Shown: positions 47,381-55,940 of the stretch, in pieces
Numbering within the stretch: the first letter of the stretch is position 1
How the letters are laid out: every line of letters begins with the position of its first letter
Source of the DNA: Kitasatospora sp. MAP12-44
GTDB taxonomy: Bacteria; Actinomycetota; Actinomycetes; Streptomycetales; Streptomycetaceae
Reading direction: 5' to 3'
Assembly: GCF_029892095.1 (NCBI RefSeq)
Contig: NZ_JARZAE010000004.1
Coordinates: 7,626,001 to 7,690,000, forward strand
DNA length: 64,000 bases
Position numbers and translations under genes: made by a program
Notes under the pieces: model-generated
Told to the model about the DNA's origin: nothing
What the model saw: the letters and a program-made list of their open reading frames with translations, nothing else
Databases searched by the model: none

Positions 47381-49324
47381 ATGATCACAACCCTGCTGGT
47401 CGCCAACCGGGCGGAGATCGCCAGGCGGGTCCTGCGGACCTGCCGCGACCTCGGCATCGCCACGGTGGCGGTGTACTCGGACCCGGACGCGGACGCCCTC
47501 CACGTCCGCGAGGCCGACACCGCCGTCCGACTGCCGGGCGCGGCGCCCGCGGACACCTACCTGCGGGCGGACCTGCTGGTCCGGGCCGCGCTGGAGGCGG
47601 GCGCGGACGCCGTCCACCCGGGCTACGGCTTCCTCTCCGAGGACCCGGCGTTCGCACAGGCGGTGCTGGACGCGGGGCTGACCTGGGTCGGCCCACCGCC
47701 GCAGGCGATGGCCGCGATGGGCTCCAAGACCGCGGCCAAGCGGCTGATGTCGGCGGCCGGGGTCCCGGTGCTGGGCGCCGTCGACCCGGCCGAGGCCACC
47801 GAGGCGGACCTGCCGCTGCTGGTGAAGGCGGCGGCCGGCGGCGGCGGGCGAGGTATGCGAGTGGTGCGCGAACTGTCGGATCTGCCGGGCGAGTTGGCGG
47901 CGGCGCAGGCCGAGGCGGCAGCCGCCTTCGGCTCCGGCGAGGTGTTCTGCGAGCCGTACCTGCCCACCGGCCGGCATGTCGAGGTCCAGGTGCTCGCGGA
48001 CGCGCACGGCACGGTCTGGGCGCTCGGCGAGCGCGACTGCTCGCTCCAGCGGCGCCACCAGAAGGTGCTGGAGGAGGCCCCGGCGCCCGGCCTGGACGAC
48101 ACCCTGCGCGCCCAACTCTGCGACGCCGCAACGGCAGTGGCCCGCGCGATCGGCTACACCGGCGCCGGCACCGTGGAGTTCCTGCTCGCCCCGGACGGGC
48201 GGTTCTTCTTCCTGGAGATGAACACCCGCCTCCAGGTGGAGCACCCGGTCACCGAGTGCGTCACCGGGCTCGACCTGGTGGCCCTGCAACTCGAGGTCGC
48301 AGAGGGCGGGTTGCTTCGCGCCACACCGCCGCCGGTACGCGGTCACGCGATCGAGGCCCGCCTCTACGCCGAGGACCCGGCGCAGGACTGGCAGCCGCAG
48401 ACCGGCACCCTGCGGCGCTTCCAGCTGGACGGCATACGCTTCGAACCGGGCGAGGCGCCAACCGGGTTGCGGGTCGACTCCGGAGTCGCCGACGGCTCGG
48501 CAGTGGGCATCCACTACGACGCGATGCTCGCCAAGGTGATCGCCTGGGCGCCCACCCGGGCCGCCGCCGCCCGCCGGCTGTCCGCCGCGCTGGCCCAGGC
48601 CCGGATCCACGGACTCGTCACCAACCGGGAGTTGCTGGTGCGCGCGCTGCGCCACCCGGCGTTCCTGGCCGGCCGGGTGCACACCGGCTTCCTCACCGAG
48701 CACGCCGCCGATCTGCTGGCGGCGCCGCAGGACAAGCAGCTGCTGTCGCTCGCCGCGCTGGCCGCCGCCCTCGCGGACGCCTCGGCGCACCCGGGCGCGC
48801 TGCCCTCGGGCTGGCGCAACCTGCCCTCGCAGCCCCAGGTCAAGCGCTATCTGGCCGCCGACGGCAGCGAGTTGGAGGTCCGCTACCGGTTGACCCGGGA
48901 TGGCCTGCGGGCCGAGGGCCACCCGGGCGTGCGGTTGCTGAGCGCCGAGCCGCAGCAGGTGGTGCTGGAGCTGGACGGCCTGCGCCACACCCTGCGGGTG
49001 GCCGACTACGGCGACACCGTGCACGTGGACCGGGCGGCCGGCGCCGTCGCACTGACCGTCCTGCCGCGCTTCCCGCAGCCGCAGGAGCAGCGCACCCCCG
49101 GCGCCCTGCTCGCGCCGATGCCGGGCACCGTGGTCCGGCTGGCGGCAGCCGTCGGCGACCGCGTCACGGCCGGACGCCCGCTGCTCTGGCTGGAGGCGAT
49201 GAAGATGGAGCACCAGGTGGTCGCCCCGCTGGACGGCACGCTCACCGAACTGCGCGCGGTGGCCGGCCAGCAGGTCGAGCTGGGCGCCGTCCTCGCCGTC
49301 GTCGAGGCGGCCGACCCGCAGTAG
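47381..49324 (+). CDS. Acyl-CoA carboxylase alpha subunit (biotin carboxylase plus BCCP)
   Basis: 647 residues. Biotin carboxylase domain: LLVANRAEIARRVLRTCRDL, VHPGYGFLSED, KAAAGGGGRGMR (ATP-grasp), EMNTRLQVEHPVTE. The C-terminal BCCP domain has the biotinyl-lysine motif LEAMKMEHQ and the GTVVRLAAAVGDRVTAGRPL fold. ATG 47381 follows GAGGGAG. It needs biotin, made by the bio genes of the same window. Partner of the beta subunit upstream. Confidence 0.92.
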   Translation: MITTLLVANRAEIARRVLRTCRDLGIATVAVYSDPDADALHVREADTAVRLPGAAPADTYLRADLLVRAALEAGADAVHPGYGFLSEDPAFAQAVLDAGLTWVGPPPQAMAAMGSKTAAKRLMSAAGVPVLGAVDPAEATEADLPLLVKAAAGGGGRGMRVVRELSDLPGELAAAQAEAAAAFGSGEVFCEPYLPTGRHVEVQVLADAHGTVWALGERDCSLQRRHQKVLEEAPAPGLDDTLRAQLCDAATAVARAIGYTGAGTVEFLLAPDGRFFFLEMNTRLQVEHPVTECVTGLDLVALQLEVAEGGLLRATPPPVRGHAIEARLYAEDPAQDWQPQTGTLRRFQLDGIRFEPGEAPTGLRVDSGVADGSAVGIHYDAMLAKVIAWAPTRAAAARRLSAALAQARIHGLVTNRELLVRALRHPAFLAGRVHTGFLTEHAADLLAAPQDKQLLSLAALAAALADASAHPGALPSGWRNLPSQPQVKRYLAADGSELEVRYRLTRDGLRAEGHPGVRLLSAEPQQVVLELDGLRHTLRVADYGDTVHVDRAAGAVALTVLPRFPQPQEQRTPGALLAPMPGTVVRLAAAVGDRVTAGRPLLWLEAMKMEHQVVAPLDGTLTELRAVAGQQVELGAVLAVVEAADPQ

Positions 49325-49391
49325 TCCCCGAACCCGCACGCCAGCCAATCCCCGTACCAGCCAAGCCCCTTCAAGCCCGGGAGGACCGGAC

Positions 49392-50573
49392 ATGTCCGCA
49401 CCGCGCACCACCGAGAACCCGCTGATCGAGACGCCCGAGCGCATCGCACTGCGCCAGGCGGTCGGAGACCTGGGTCGCCGCTACGGCTCCGCCTACTTCC
49501 TCGCCAAGGCCCGAGCGGGTGAGCAGACCGACGAACTCTGGCGCGAGGCAGGCAAGTTGGGCTACCTCGGGGTCAACCTCCCGGAGGAGTACGGCGGTGG
49601 CGGCGGCGGGGTCGTCGACCTGGCCATCGTGCTGGAGGAACTCGGCACGGTGGGCTGCCCGTTGCTGATGCTGGTGGTCTCCCCGGCGATCTGCGGCACG
49701 ATCATCGCCCGCTTCGGAACCGACGCGCAGAAGCAGCAGTGGCTGCCCGGACTCGCCGACGGCACCCGCCGGATGGCCTTCGCCATCACCGAGCCCGAGG
49801 CCGGCTCCAACTCGCACCGGCTCTCCACCGTCGCCCACCGCGATGGCGGGGACTGGGTGTTGAACGGCCGCAAGGTCTTCATCTCCGGCATCGACGGCTC
49901 GGACGCCGTACTGGTGGTCGGCCGGACCGCGGACGCCCGCACCGGCAAGCTCAAGCCGGCCCTGTTCATCGTCCCGCGCCAGACCCCGGGCTTCGAGTAC
50001 CGCCCGATCCCGATGGAACTCATCTCGCCCGAGCGGCAGTTCCAGGTCTTCCTGGACGACGTCCGGCTGCCGGCGGACGCCCTGGTCGGCGACGAGAACG
50101 CCGGGCTGCTGCAGCTCTTCGCCGGCCTCAACCCCGAGCGCGTGATGACCGCCGCCTTCTCCCTCGGTGTCGCCCGCCAGGCTCTCAACACCGCGGTGGA
50201 GTACGCCAAGACGCGCACCGTCTGGGACAACCCCATCGGCGCCCACCAGGGTCTGGCGCACCCGCTGGCGCAGTGCGCCATCGAGATCGAACTCGCCCGC
50301 CTGATGATGTTCAAGGCCGCCCACCTCTACGACGCCGGCGACGACCAGGGCGCCGGCGAGGCCGCCAACATGGCCAAGTACGCCTCCGGCGAGGCCGCCA
50401 CCCGCACCGTCGACCAAGCCGTGCAGACCCTGGGCGGCAACGGCCTCACCCAGGAGTACGGGCTGGCCGCGCTGATCGCCGCCACCCGGGTCGGCCGGGT
50501 CGCCCCGGTCAGCCGCGAGATGATCCTCAACTACGTGGCCCAGCACACCCTGGGGCTCCCGCGCTCGTACTGA
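49392..50573 (+). CDS. Acyl-CoA dehydrogenase
   Basis: 393 residues, full acyl-CoA dehydrogenase fold: NLPEEYGGGGGGVVDLAIVL, FAITEPEAGSNSHRL (FAD/substrate contact), VEYAKTRTVWDNPIGAHQGL, and TLGGNGLTQEYGLAALIAAT near the end. ATG 49392 follows GGGAGGA. In the pathway suggested by its neighbours it would desaturate citronellyl-, isovaleryl- or a similar branched acyl-CoA before carboxylation; the sequence alone does not decide. Confidence 0.9.
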   Translation: MSAPRTTENPLIETPERIALRQAVGDLGRRYGSAYFLAKARAGEQTDELWREAGKLGYLGVNLPEEYGGGGGGVVDLAIVLEELGTVGCPLLMLVVSPAICGTIIARFGTDAQKQQWLPGLADGTRRMAFAITEPEAGSNSHRLSTVAHRDGGDWVLNGRKVFISGIDGSDAVLVVGRTADARTGKLKPALFIVPRQTPGFEYRPIPMELISPERQFQVFLDDVRLPADALVGDENAGLLQLFAGLNPERVMTAAFSLGVARQALNTAVEYAKTRTVWDNPIGAHQGLAHPLAQCAIEIELARLMMFKAAHLYDAGDDQGAGEAANMAKYASGEAATRTVDQAVQTLGGNGLTQEYGLAALIAATRVGRVAPVSREMILNYVAQHTLGLPRSY

Positions 50574-50686
50574 GCGCTGCGGGGGCGTGCGCGCCGGAGC
50601 CGGTGGGTACCAACCCGGGCATCCGGCGCGTACCGCCTCTGGTACAGACCGGTCGGCAACCATTCGCCCACCTCGCAGGAGTCCCG

Positions 50687-52267
50687 ATGGTGTTCCGCAG
50701 TGAGTACCCCGACGTGCCCGTCCTCGACCTGCCGATCCACGAGGCGGTGCTCGGTGGGGCCGCCCGGTTCGGCGACACCCCCGCGCTGATCGACGGGCTG
50801 ACCGGCGAGAGCCTGAGCTACACCCAACTCGCAGCCTCCGTCGGCCGGGTGGCGGCCGGCCTGGCCGAGGCCGGGGTGCGCAAGGGTGACGTGGTGGCGC
50901 TGCACAGCCCCAACTCGATCGCCTTCCCGCTCGCCTTCTACGGCTGTAGCCGGGCCGGCGCCACCGTGACGACGGTCAGCTCGCTCGCCACCCCGGGGGA
51001 GTTGGCCGGGCAGCTGCGCGACAGCGGTGCGCGCTGGATCATCACCGTCTCCGCCCTGCTCCCCGTCTCGCTCGCCGCCGCCGAGGAGTTGGCCAAGGAC
51101 GGCATCGAGCTGCGCGAGATCATCGTCTGCGACGGCGGACCGGATCGGCCGGAGCGCTCCCTCGCCGACCTGCTGGCCTGCACCGGTCCCGCACCGGAGG
51201 TGGCCTTCGACCCGGCCAGCGACGTCGCGGTGCTGCCGTACTCCAGCGGCACCACCGGCCTGCCCAAGGGCGTGATGCTCACCCACCGCTCGATCGCCAC
51301 CAACCTCGCGCAGGTCGACGGCCTGCACCACCCCGAGCCGGGCGAGCGAATCATAGCGATCCTCCCGTTCTTTCACATCTACGGCATGACCAGCCTCCTC
51401 AACCGCCAACTGCGTTCCGGCTGCACGGTGGTGGTGCTGCCGCGCTTCGACCTGGAGCAGTTCCTGCGGACCGTGCAGGACCATCGCGTCGAGGGCCTCT
51501 TCGTCGCCCCGCCGATCGTGCTGGCGCTGGCCAAGCACCCGCTGGTCGACAGCTTCGACCTCTCCTCGGTGCGCTATGTGCTGAGCGCCGCCGCGCCGCT
51601 GGACGCCGCGCTCGCGGCGGCCTGCGCCGCCCGGCTGGGCCTGGACACCGTCCGCCAGGGCTACGGGATGACCGAACTCTCCCCGGTCACCCACCTGGTG
51701 CCGCTGGAGGACACCGACTCCCCGCCCGGCACGGTCGGCAAGCTGATCGCGTCCACCGAGATGCGGGTGGCCGCGCTGGACGGCTCGGACGACGACCTCG
51801 GGGTCGGCGAGACGGGCGAACTCCTGTTCCGCGGACCGCAGGTGATGAAGGGCTACTTCGGTCGCCAGAGCGAGACCGACGCGATGATCGACCCCGACGG
51901 CTGGCTGCACACCGGGGACGTCGGACGGGTCGACGAGCGCGGATACCTCCATGTGGTCGACCGGGTCAAGGAGTTGATCAAGTACAAGGGCTACCAGGTG
52001 GCCCCCGCCGAGCTGGAGGCGCTGCTGCTGACCCACCCGCAGGTGGTGGACGCGGCGGTGATCGGGGTCACCGACGAGGACGGCACCGAGCGGCCGAAGG
52101 CCTTCGTGGTGCGCAGCCCCGGCAGCGGGATCACCGAGGCCGAGGTGATGGAGTTCGTGGCGGGCCGGGTCGCGCCGTACAAGAAGGTCCGCGCGGTGGA
52201 ATTCCTGGACGCCGTGCCCAAGTCGGCCGCCGGCAAGATCCTGCGCCGCGAGCTGCGCGCCCGCTGA
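50687..52267 (+). CDS. AMP-forming acyl-CoA ligase (4-coumarate-CoA-ligase-like)
   Basis: 526 residues. AMP-binding P-loop PYSSGTTGLPKGVMLTHRS near residue 185, IYGMTSLLNRQL, QGYGMTELSPVTHLVP, GWLHTGDVGRVDERGY, VKELIKYKGYQVAPAELEAL, and the catalytic Lys in PKSAAGKILRREL. ATG 50687 follows AGGAG. It would activate a branched or terpenoid acid for the dehydrogenase/carboxylase genes upstream. Confidence 0.9.
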   Translation: MVFRSEYPDVPVLDLPIHEAVLGGAARFGDTPALIDGLTGESLSYTQLAASVGRVAAGLAEAGVRKGDVVALHSPNSIAFPLAFYGCSRAGATVTTVSSLATPGELAGQLRDSGARWIITVSALLPVSLAAAEELAKDGIELREIIVCDGGPDRPERSLADLLACTGPAPEVAFDPASDVAVLPYSSGTTGLPKGVMLTHRSIATNLAQVDGLHHPEPGERIIAILPFFHIYGMTSLLNRQLRSGCTVVVLPRFDLEQFLRTVQDHRVEGLFVAPPIVLALAKHPLVDSFDLSSVRYVLSAAAPLDAALAAACAARLGLDTVRQGYGMTELSPVTHLVPLEDTDSPPGTVGKLIASTEMRVAALDGSDDDLGVGETGELLFRGPQVMKGYFGRQSETDAMIDPDGWLHTGDVGRVDERGYLHVVDRVKELIKYKGYQVAPAELEALLLTHPQVVDAAVIGVTDEDGTERPKAFVVRSPGSGITEAEVMEFVAGRVAPYKKVRAVEFLDAVPKSAAGKILRRELRAR

Positions 52268-52291
52268 CCAGCTCACCCGCTGACCAGCACA
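52260..52291. repeat. 16-bp tandem duplication over the ligase stop codon
   Basis: CCCGCTGACCAGCTCA (52260-52275) and CCCGCTGACCAGCACA (52276-52291); the first copy contains the TGA of the ligase gene. Confidence 0.8.
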
Positions 52292-52383
52292 CCCGCCAAC
52301 CGCCCCGGTCACCGTCTGCGAGGATCACGGTGGCCGGGTCGAGGACCCGGACAGACCCCGCACTACTCCGGAGCGCACCGCCG

Positions 52384-52998
52384 ATGACCACCGCCGCCCG
52401 CACCCCCCAGCAGGACCGCAGTCGCGCCACCCGCCGCCGGCTGCTGGAGGCGGCCGTGGAGTGCCTGGCCGAGCTGGGCTGGAACGGCAGCACCGTCGCC
52501 GTGGTGGCCGAACGCGCCGGCGTCACCCGGGGCGCCGCGCAGCACCACTTCCCGACCCGCGAGGACCTCTTCACGGCCGCCGTCGAACACGTCACGGTCG
52601 AGCGGCTGGCCGCCGTCCGCGCCGACACCGGCGAGCTGCCGCCGCCCGGCCCGGCCCGCACCGAGGCGGTGGTCGACCTGATCGTCCGGCTCTACACCGG
52701 CCCGCTCTTCCGCGCGGCCCTGCAACTGTGGGTGGCCGCCGCGACCGAGGAGCCGCTGCGTGAGCGGATCGTCGCGCTGGAGAACCGGGTCGGCCGCGAG
52801 TCGCACCGCGCCGCCGTCGAGTTCCTCGGCGCGGACGAGGGCACCCCGGGCGTGCGCGAGAGCGTCCAGGCCACCATGGATCTGGCCCGCGGCCTGGGTC
52901 TGGCCAATCTGCTCACCGACGACGGCGCCCGCCGGTCCGGCGTGGTCCGCCAGTGGGCCCGCCTGCTGGACGACGCGCTGGCACAGTCCGCCCGCTGA
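52384..52998 (+). CDS. TetR-family transcriptional regulator
   Basis: 204 residues. The N-terminal helix-turn-helix: ATRRRLLEAAVECLAELGWN, GSTVAVVAERAGVTRGAAQH, HFPTREDLF. The ligand domain (about 80-200) is variable as usual. ATG 52384, GGAG about 10 nt upstream. It follows the catabolic operon by 116 nt and is likely its local regulator, in the manner of AtuR or LiuR-type control (inference). Confidence 0.87.
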   Translation: MTTAARTPQQDRSRATRRRLLEAAVECLAELGWNGSTVAVVAERAGVTRGAAQHHFPTREDLFTAAVEHVTVERLAAVRADTGELPPPGPARTEAVVDLIVRLYTGPLFRAALQLWVAAATEEPLRERIVALENRVGRESHRAAVEFLGADEGTPGVRESVQATMDLARGLGLANLLTDDGARRSGVVRQWARLLDDALAQSAR

Positions 52999-53160
52999 CG
53001 CTCCCCGAACACGTCCCCGCACTCCCGCCAGACCCACAGGTTTGGTCGAAGCACTGCCGTACGGGAGGCTTTGCGGTAACTTCCCCTCCTACTCGTTCTG
53101 TCGAGCGGTCGCCGCGGTGCCGATGTCCGGGCAGTCTGAGTCTGAGAAGCCCACAGCAGG

Positions 53161-53203
53161 GAAGTACAGCAGCAGGAAGTTCAGCTCATCAGAGAAGTAC
53201 AGC
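53161..53203 (+). repeat. Three direct repeats GAAGT(A/T)CAGC upstream of the phosphatase gene
   Basis: GAAGTACAGC at 53161-53170, GAAGTTCAGC at 53176-53185 and GAAGTACAGC at 53194-53203, spaced 15 and 18 nt. They lie in an AT-richer stretch before the SpoIIE-type gene, just upstream of the 53210-53232 hairpin. Confidence 0.55.
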
Positions 53204-53209
53204 TAGTAC

Positions 53210-53232
53210 CGGGGGCCCGGCCAGGGCCCCCG
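53210..53232. promoter_or_regulatory. Hairpin in the phosphatase leader
   Basis: CGGGGGCCC (53210-53218), loop GGCCA, GGGCCCCCG (53224-53232), a perfect 9-bp stem, 38 nt before the ATG at 53270. It may be a terminator for upstream RNA or a leader structure. Confidence 0.45.
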
Positions 53233-53269
53233 TGACCGGGAACGAGCCGCCTGGGTGGTTTCCAGACCA

Positions 53270-55867
53270 ATGCACGCACCAGACTCCGGCCCCCCGACCG
53301 AGGGGGAGCAGAGAACCGAAGAGCGGGACCGGCTGGACGGCCGGCCGGACGACCGGTCCGCCGCCGCCGAGCCGTCCGTCGCTGCCGCTGAGCCATTCCC
53401 GAACGTCTCCGTCGAGCCGCATGCCGCCGGGCCGCGCGCCGTCGAGCCGCCCGACATCACCCCGGCCCGCCTGGACGGCCACCGCCTGGTCCCGCTCGCC
53501 ACCGCCCTGCTGGACGCCGACGGGCGCGTCCTGCACTGGAGCGAGGACGCGGAGCGCCTGCTCGGCTGGAGCGCCGACGACATCATCGGCAAGTTCGCCG
53601 CGCCCATGCTGGTCGGCGAGAACCACCGGGCCGAGGTGCTCGGGCTCTACCAGCGCATCATGGCCGGCCGCCGCTGGTCCGGTGTCTTCCCGGTCCGCCA
53701 CCGCGACGGCCACGAGGTCGAGCTGGAGTTCCGCACCTACGGCATCGAGGGCCCGGACGGCCGGCCGCTGGTGCTCGCCACCGGCTCGGACGTCCGGGCG
53801 CTGCGCCAGGTCGAGGCGGACCTCGCCGTGCTGGACGGCTTCTTCACCCAGTCCCCGATCGGCATGGCGGTCTACGACACCGAGATGCGCTTCGTGCGGC
53901 TCAACGAGGCGCTGGCCCGGATCAACGGGCTGCGCGTCGAGGACCACCTCGGCCGGCGGATCGACGCCGTGCTGCCCGGGCTCAACGGCAGCGAGATAGA
54001 GGCGGTGATGCGCAAGGTGCTGGCCTCCGGCGTGCCGGTGGTGGACGCCCGCTCGCACGGCCGCACCCCCGGCGACCCGCGCCGCGACCGGGCCTGGTCG
54101 GCCTCCTACTTCCGGCTGGAGGACCCGACAGGCCGAGTGCTCGGCGTCAGCTCCTCGATCATCGACGTCACCGCCCGCTTCCAGGCCGAGGCCCGCGCCT
54201 CCCGGGCCCAGGAGCGGCTGGCGATGCTGGCCGCCGCCACCGCCCGGATCGGCACCACCCTGGACCTCAAACGCACCGCCGAGGAGCTGGTCGAGGCGGT
54301 GGTCCCGCGGTTCGCCGACTTCTCCACCGTCGACCTGCTCGACCCGGTGCTGCAGGGCGAGGAGCCCGGACTGCTCGCGCCGGACCAGGGCGTTCGGCTG
54401 CGCGCGGTGGCCTCGGGCGAGGCGTACGAGTCGGGCGTGTCGATGCTGGCCGACCAGGTCGGCGAGACCACCGCCTTCGACTCGCACCGGATGTACACCC
54501 GGACCCTGCGCAGCGGGCGCGCGCTGGTCATCCCCCATATGGACGAGCCGACGCTGCGCAAGCTGGCGGCCAAGCCGGAGCGGGTCGCCCCGGCGATCGA
54601 GGCGGGCGTCCACTCGTACTTGCTGGTGCCGCTGATGGCCCGCGGCAAGGTGCTCGGCGGCGCCGAGTTCGTCCGGATGCGCAACCCAGAGCCGTTCAGC
54701 GACGCCGACGTCTCGCTCGCCGAGGAGCTGGTGGCCCGCACCGCCGTCTGCATGGACAACGCCCGGCTCTACCGCCGCGAGCGGGAGACCGCGCTGACCC
54801 TGCAGCGCAGCCTGCTGCCGCAGGAGATCCACCGCACCCTCGGCCTGGAGATCGCCTACCGCTACCTGCCCAGCAGCGTGGTCAGCGAGGTCGGCGGCGA
54901 CTGGTTCGACGTCGTCCCGCTCTCCTGCGGGCGGGTCGCCCTGGTGGTCGGCGACGTGATGGGCCACGGCATCCGGGCGGCCGCCACGATGGGCCAGCTG
55001 CGCACCGTCGCGCGCACCCTGGCCACCCTCGACATGGCGCCCGCCCAGGTGCTCACCCGTCTGGACGAGACCGCCAACGGCATCGGCGAGGGCCAGTTCG
55101 CCACCTGCGTCGTCGCGGTCTACGACCCGGTGGACCGCAGCTGCACGCTCTCCAGCGCCGGCCACCTGCCGCCGGTGGTGATGGACGCGGACGGCACCGC
55201 GCGGGTGCTCACCCCGCCGGCGGGCGTGCCGCTGGGGGTCGGCGGGGTGGCGTTCGAGAACGTCGAGTTCACGCTGCCCGAGGGCGGCATCCTCGCGCTC
55301 TACACCGACGGCCTGGTGGAGCGCCGCGGCCAGGACATCGACCAGGGCATCGACGAGCTGCGCCGCACCCTGGCCGAGCGCGGCCGCACGCTGGAGGCGC
55401 ACTGCGACGCGGTGGTCTCCACGCTGGTGCGCGGCGGTTCCGAGGACGACATAGCGATGATCATGGCGCGGGCGCTGCCGGTGCCGGGCGACCGGATCGC
55501 CACCCTGGTGCTCAGCGACGAGCGCCGGGCGCCCGCGCTGGCCCGCCGCTTCACCCGCGCGACCCTCGCCGCCTGGGGCCTGAACCCGCTCGCGGAGTTC
55601 GCCGAACTGCTGGTCAGCGAACTGGTCACCAACGCACTCGTGCACGCGGGGGAGCCGCGCCGGCTGCGGCTCTTCCGCGACCGCGCGCTGACCATGGAGG
55701 TCGCCGACTCCGCCGGGCAGGCCCCCCGGCTGCGCCCGTTCGGCTCCGAGGACGAGGGCGGCCGCGGGATGCACCTGATCAACGAACTGGCCCACCGCTG
55801 GGGCAGCCGTCCGCTCAAGGACGGCAAGGTGGTCTGGGCCGAACTGGAACTCCCGCTCGGCAGCTGA
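53270..55867 (+). CDS. PAS-GAF-SpoIIE phosphatase with C-terminal RsbW-like HATPase
   Basis: 865 residues. An acidic, Pro-rich N-terminus is followed by two PAS domains (about 65-180, 190-310), a GAF domain (about 325-500), a PP2C/SpoIIE phosphatase (metal-binding EVGGDWFDVV and VVGDVMGHGIRAAATMGQ, SSAGHLPPVV, LYTDGLVERRG, GGSEDDIAMI) and an HATPase with ELLVSELVTNALVHAGE and DEGGRGMHLINELA. All phosphatase Asp residues are present. This plan is frequent in streptomycetes and acts on anti-sigma-antagonist proteins; targets here are unknown. Start uncertain: ATG 53270 or GTG 53255. Confidence 0.88.
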   Translation: MHAPDSGPPTEGEQRTEERDRLDGRPDDRSAAAEPSVAAAEPFPNVSVEPHAAGPRAVEPPDITPARLDGHRLVPLATALLDADGRVLHWSEDAERLLGWSADDIIGKFAAPMLVGENHRAEVLGLYQRIMAGRRWSGVFPVRHRDGHEVELEFRTYGIEGPDGRPLVLATGSDVRALRQVEADLAVLDGFFTQSPIGMAVYDTEMRFVRLNEALARINGLRVEDHLGRRIDAVLPGLNGSEIEAVMRKVLASGVPVVDARSHGRTPGDPRRDRAWSASYFRLEDPTGRVLGVSSSIIDVTARFQAEARASRAQERLAMLAAATARIGTTLDLKRTAEELVEAVVPRFADFSTVDLLDPVLQGEEPGLLAPDQGVRLRAVASGEAYESGVSMLADQVGETTAFDSHRMYTRTLRSGRALVIPHMDEPTLRKLAAKPERVAPAIEAGVHSYLLVPLMARGKVLGGAEFVRMRNPEPFSDADVSLAEELVARTAVCMDNARLYRRERETALTLQRSLLPQEIHRTLGLEIAYRYLPSSVVSEVGGDWFDVVPLSCGRVALVVGDVMGHGIRAAATMGQLRTVARTLATLDMAPAQVLTRLDETANGIGEGQFATCVVAVYDPVDRSCTLSSAGHLPPVVMDADGTARVLTPPAGVPLGVGGVAFENVEFTLPEGGILALYTDGLVERRGQDIDQGIDELRRTLAERGRTLEAHCDAVVSTLVRGGSEDDIAMIMARALPVPGDRIATLVLSDERRAPALARRFTRATLAAWGLNPLAEFAELLVSELVTNALVHAGEPRRLRLFRDRALTMEVADSAGQAPRLRPFGSEDEGGRGMHLINELAHRWGSRPLKDGKVVWAELELPLGS

Positions 55868-55893
55868 CGACCGGCGCCGGCGCCGCTGACGAC

Positions 55894-55940
55894 CAGCCCC
55901 GGCAGCGGCACCAGCCCCGGCACCGGCATCAGCCCCGGCT
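55894..55940. repeat. 18-bp tandem repeat between convergent genes
   Basis: CAGCCCCGGCAGCGGCAC (55894-55911), CAGCCCCGGCACCGGCAT (55912-55929), partial CAGCCCCGGCT (55930-55940). It fills most of the 71-bp gap, reaching the MFS stop. Confidence 0.75.
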
